In this document: positions 6,548 through 8,689 of the stretch, one piece after another
Layout: the number at the start of each line of letters is the position of its first letter
Numbering within the stretch: the first letter of the stretch is position 1
From: an uncultured Labedella sp.
GTDB taxonomy: Bacteria > Actinomycetota > Actinomycetes > Actinomycetales > Microbacteriaceae
Assembly: GCA_934636065.1 (NCBI GenBank)
Contig: CAKTZW010000057.1
Coordinates: forward strand, 1-8,689
Direction of reading: 5' to 3'
DNA: 8,689 nt
The notes under the pieces: model-generated
Database searches by the model: none
Seen by the model: only the letters and a program-made list of their open reading frames with translations
Told to the model about the DNA's origin: nothing
Made by a program: the position numbers and the translations under genes

Positions 6548-7763
6548 TCGAGCCGCCTTCCATTCGAACTCGCGCCGGCCTCGTTCTAACGCGCTCGTAT
6601 GCGAGGGCGAGGTCTTCATCTGCGATGGCGGTGCGACGGTCGCTCGCGGCAAGCAGAGCAGCCTCAGTCCAGATCGCAGTGAGCATGGCTCCGGACCAAC
6701 CCTCCGTTAGCTTGGCCAGATCCTCGAGGGGTAGCGGCTCGGTCGTTGTGAGTTGCTTTGCTCGAACCTGCAGGATCTCGTATCGGTCCTCGATGGTCGG
6801 AAGCGGGAATTCAATCTCCCAATCGAACCGTCCCGGCCGCAGCAGGGCCTCGTCGATGTCCTCAACGCGGTTCGTCGCCGCGATCACAATCACGTTGCTG
6901 TCTTCTTCGAACCCGTCGAGGAGGGTCAGTAGCTGAGCAACGACTCGTTTGGACTCTCCGTTTGAGTCGTTGGTCCGCCGACCGGCGATACTGTCGATCT
7001 CGTCGAAGAAGATGATCGCTCGATCCCGTTTTGCGGCTTCCCCAAAGATGCGACGCAACGTCTCCTCACTATCGCCCACCCACTTGCTGACGATCGACGG
7101 ACCACTCACTAGGTAGAACGTCGCCCCCGAGACCTGAGCGATGATTCGCGCGAGATGAGTCTTGCCGGTGCCAGGTGCCCCGGTGAAGATCACGCCCTTC
7201 ACCGGTTTCGCACCGATCTTCTTGAGCTCCTCGGCTCGGTCAAGCTGCGTTTCGATGAGCTCCTTTGCTCGTTCGATAACCCGCTCGTAGCCGCCGAATG
7301 ACTCGAAGCTCAGGCCGTTCTCTGCGGGCTCGATGATGTACTCGCGTAGATCCTCGTCGACACCTGCGTCCCGATAGCGCAGCGGCACTTCGGAGATCAC
7401 TCGAATGATGCCTTCACTGTCCGTGTACTCCACCGTGTTTCCCACGACGACATCGATCTTCGGCACGCCACTGACGACACGAATTCCAGCGCCGCCTTCG
7501 ATCACGGTCGAATCTTCAAGCAGTTTCCGGACCACTCCGACTGAGGTGTCTTCCGCCCACAATGCGTCCGGCGCGAGGAAGAAGCCGCCCTCATGGACGA
7601 CAAAGATCACGTCGCCGCGCTCGAGCTCAACAGGATCGGTGAACGAGAACCGAGCGGAGCCACCGTTTGTGGTTCGCCCATAGAAGACATGACCGTCTTC
7701 GACAACCTCTAGGACTTTGATGAGCTGTCCGTCGTGACGCTCTGAGTAGTCAACGCCGCTCAT
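6537..7763 (-). CDS. Single-ring CDC48/PAN-like AAA+ ATPase
   Basis: The protein has 408 residues from the ATG at 7763, chosen because TTGGAG lies five bases before it. An earlier in-frame ATG at 7817 has GAGGA directly abutting it, too close to serve as a ribosome binding site. Residues 1-130 are beta-rich, with GxVFYGRTT and LERGDVIFVV strands resembling the OB-type domains before proteasomal ATPases. A helical linker (about 158-188) follows. The AAA+ core has Walker A GAPGTGKT (195-202), pore loop KWVGD (227-231), Walker B IIFFDEID (D254, E255), sensor 1 TNR (N298) and the second region of homology with arginine fingers R309 and R312 in RPGRFD. The GWSGA turn of the lid is at 355-359. All residues for ATP hydrolysis are present, so it should work as a hexameric unfoldase or remodeller. 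It lacks a protease domain, and its end, SNDA, is no proteasome-docking tail. The likely substrate or partner is the overlapping downstream gene product. Confidence 0.9.
   Translation of the reverse strand: MSGVDYSERHDGQLIKVLEVVEDGHVFYGRTTNGGSARFSFTDPVELERGDVIFVVHEGGFFLAPDALWAEDTSVGVVRKLLEDSTVIEGGAGIRVVSGVPKIDVVVGNTVEYTDSEGIIRVISEVPLRYRDAGVDEDLREYIIEPAENGLSFESFGGYERVIERAKELIETQLDRAEELKKIGAKPVKGVIFTGAPGTGKTHLARIIAQVSGATFYLVSGPSIVSKWVGDSEETLRRIFGEAAKRDRAIIFFDEIDSIAGRRTNDSNGESKRVVAQLLTLLDGFEEDSNVIVIAATNRVEDIDEALLRPGRFDWEIEFPLPTIEDRYEILQVRAKQLTTTEPLPLEDLAKLTEGWSGAMLTAIWTEAALLAASDRRTAIADEDLALAYERVRTRPARVRMEGGSNDA
6556..6561 (-). promoter_or_regulatory. Ribosome binding site of the DUF6414-like gene
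   Basis: GGAAGG on the minus strand lies inside the 3' end of the ATPase gene, eight bases before the ATG at 6547. It supports a start overlapping the ATPase stop over the longer reading from 6652. Confidence 0.6.
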
Positions 7764-7887
7764 CGACGCTCCAAGACGCCGGCGATCCGGGACCGTGATA
7801 CGCCCAGACAATCTCATTCCTCAGGTCAGCCCGTCGCTTGGCGGCAGCGACGAGGCTGGGCAGTTGCTCGAGTAGTGATTTGGCCAT
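7750..7887 (-). pseudogene. DNA adenine methyltransferase remnant, internally deleted, 45 codons
   Basis: The ATG at 7887, with AAGGAG at 7899-7904, opens a 45-residue frame. It begins MAKSLLEQLPSLVAAAKR, which I recognise as the usual N-terminus of a large family of Mod-type (beta-class) DNA adenine methyltransferases. It then jumps directly to LRNEIVWAYHGPGSP, a segment that in those enzymes lies some 200 or more residues later, shortly before a conserved RKHDT-like stretch. The rest is a short tail ending in TGA at 7750. An in-frame internal deletion plus a 3' truncation would explain this. The DPPY-type catalytic and AdoMet motifs are gone, so it cannot methylate DNA. The frame overlaps the ATPase start by 14 bases, so its translation may feed the ATPase gene. 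Family assignment is from remembered motifs, not a search. Confidence 0.7.
7769..7772 (-). promoter_or_regulatory. Ribosome binding site deciding the ATPase start
   Basis: GGAG on the minus strand, within TTGGAG, is five bases before the ATG at 7763. It lies inside the methyltransferase remnant. It favours this start over the in-frame ATG at 7817. Confidence 0.6.
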
Positions 7888-8188
7888 ACGGGTGACGTCT
7901 CCTTCGCGCGGCGATGCGCGGATTCGTAGTGAAGCGATCGGGCACCTAAACGATATCGGCGGGTCCCGACGTAAGCGTGGAGTCGGGGCCACTTGAGGCG
8001 CTGCAAGAAGGCAGCAATACATCGGGGGCCCGTACCCTACTTACAACTTGAACAGGGATTCTCTTAAATGAGTTGGGGCCCGGTATGCCTCGAATTCGTT
8101 CATGAGGAGAACCCACTTGCCGCTTGCAGGTCGTGCGCGTCTCGACCCAGCTGCTCTGCGGCGGCGCGGCTAGTGCTCTGGCGACCTC
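7888..8188. other. Non-coding stretch, probable 5' region of the ATPase operon
   Basis: No convincing gene is visible. The part nearest the operon holds the AAGGAG of the methyltransferase remnant and, farther up, a perfect CGATATCG palindrome (7951-7958). The far part contains GGGGCCCG twice, at 8025-8032 and 8075-8082, flanking an AT-richer stretch. Operon promoter elements should be here, but no strong hexamer pair stands out. Confidence 0.4.
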
Positions 8189-8542
8189 CTAGCTACTCCT
8201 TTGAGCGGCAAGGAACCAGGATAGGTTGGCGACGAGCCACAAAACATCAACGGGGAGTGAAGCAGCGCCTCCGAAAATGGCCTCGATCGAGCTCTGCTTG
8301 GTCTTGGCCTCGCGCTCGATCTCGGCTCGCATCGTCTCAGCGCGCTGGAGCGCCTTTAGGTCGGACTTAGTCGTCTCGACCCAAGCCTCCAGCGCCAGAC
8401 GGATCTCCTCGGTGACGCTCCGGTCGTTGAGCTGCGCGATCACTTCGATCTGCGCTCGCAGACCGCCGGTGAATCGTTCGCCGACGTGACCGATCCACAG
8501 ACAGCACTTGCCGAACGGACGGGTGAGTTCGTCGCCATGCAA
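8189..8542 (-). CDS. Ribbon-helix-helix-like DNA-binding protein, N-terminus uncertain
   Basis: The frame runs from a TTG at 8542 to TAG at 8189, 117 residues. The core (about 21-59) reads GERFTGGLRAQIEVIAQLND, then RSVTEEIRLALEAWVE: two helices joined by an Arg-Ser-Val turn, as in Arc/CopG ribbon-helix-helix repressors that bind DNA as dimers. A charged helix rich in Glu, Arg and Lys follows (about 60-90). Similar proteins are common on actinomycete plasmids and integrative elements as partition, mobilisation or antitoxin regulators. Two things are odd. The first 20 residues (with two Cys and a Trp) do not look like the usual beta strand, and TTG has no ribosome binding site. The last 20 residues turn hydrophobic (VDVLWLVANLSWFLAA) where relatives stay polar. 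Both ends may be replaced, so this could be a pseudogene. Confidence 0.6.
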   Translation of the reverse strand: MHGDELTRPFGKCCLWIGHVGERFTGGLRAQIEVIAQLNDRSVTEEIRLALEAWVETTKSDLKALQRAETMRAEIEREAKTKQSSIEAIFGGAASLPVDVLWLVANLSWFLAAQRSS

Positions 8543-8611
8543 GGCGGCACCGACGCAGCTACGTACTGGCGCGACCGCGTCAAGAAGGAAGGCTGGCCGC
8601 TCCCGGCCTAG
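8486..8611 (+). CDS. 41-residue ORF, or C-terminal stub of a larger gene
   Basis: A GTG at 8486 starts a 41-residue frame ending at TAG 8609-8611. It reads TDPQTALAERTGEFVAMQGG, then TDAATYWRDRVKKEGWPLPA, with protein-like composition and a proline-rich end. There is no clear ribosome binding site, and the frame is also open upstream of the GTG, into the region that encodes the ribbon-helix-helix protein on the other strand. It is either a complete small protein or the tail of a gene whose 5' part was lost. I do not recognise the family. Confidence 0.4.
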   Translation: MTDPQTALAERTGEFVAMQGGTDAATYWRDRVKKEGWPLPA

Positions 8612-8689
8612 GTGTACTTAGTCATGAGGTTGGTGACACTCGGGCTGCGGGTGTGAGGCCGTGGCCTGAGTGGATTCGTTCAGTGTTGT
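8612..8689. other. Right-end non-coding sequence, nothing identified
   Basis: The last 78 bp show no coding frame of note. They contain a tight palindrome, AGGCC (8656-8660) with GGCCT (8663-8667). The stretch could be the edge of a mobile element or a promoter region continuing beyond the window, but nothing here proves it. Confidence 0.25.

Noticed and set aside
6548..6652. Longer start of the DUF6414-like gene at 6652
   Set aside because: It would overlap the ATPase gene by more than 110 bases. ATG 6547 has GGAAGG eight bases upstream.
7764..7817. Longer ATPase start at 7817 (18 extra residues)
   Set aside because: The GAGGA abuts the ATG with no spacing, and the extra residues fall inside the methyltransferase remnant. 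The ATG at 7763 has TTGGAG at proper distance.
8025..8082. GGGGCCCG repeated 50 bp apart, considered as an attachment site
   Set aside because: Eight bases of G+C-only palindromic sequence recur easily in such DNA, and no integrase or longer repeat supports it.
8656..8667. AGGCC-GT-GGCCT palindrome at the right edge as an insertion-sequence end
   Set aside because: The arms are only five bases and no transposase or matching partner repeat lies in the window.
1..8689. tRNA, rRNA and CRISPR arrays
   Set aside because: No cloverleaf with a GGTTCGAATCC-type arm, no rRNA-like sequence and no regularly spaced repeats were found on reading through the window.

Overview
The window looks like a piece of chromosome from a high-GC Gram-positive actinomycete, possibly Microbacteriaceae. 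This rests on the G+C-rich codon use, the gene families present and a probable leaderless regulator gene; the genus is inference only. About a third of the window is gene remnants. The intact genes fall into two ordinary chromosomal units on the left and one accessory module on the right.

Left, 1-2904: a truncated MFS transporter gene (minus) and a TetR regulator gene (plus) diverge from a short intergenic region. That region holds a perfect inverted repeat, a likely TetR operator, placed inside the promoter elements. The TetR gene converges on an intact DUF445 membrane protein gene across a long hairpin.

Middle, 2996-4804: a gene graveyard. In order it holds the N-terminal 140 codons of a flavin monooxygenase (minus), the C-terminal ligand domain of a second TetR regulator (plus) joined within 14 bp to the monooxygenase stump, a frameshifted N-terminal fragment of a second DUF445 gene (minus), and a frameshifted double helix-turn-helix gene (plus).

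Right, 4926-8689: less G+C-rich DNA with an accessory look. A small one-helix membrane protein (plus) converges on a two-gene minus-strand unit. The first gene of that unit is a single-ring CDC48/PAN-like AAA+ ATPase. The second is a 463-residue protein that I assign to DUF6414, and it overlaps the end of the ATPase gene. Directly upstream, overlapping the ATPase start, is a 45-codon ORF that reads as the two ends of an internal deletion in a DNA adenine methyltransferase gene. The right end carries a ribbon-helix-helix protein whose N-terminus abuts a 41-residue plus-strand ORF.

The AAA+/DUF6414 pair, inside an island that also shows a restriction-modification relic and a small membrane protein, is the best candidate here for an undescribed system, plausibly defensive. 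Its function cannot be read from sequence alone.
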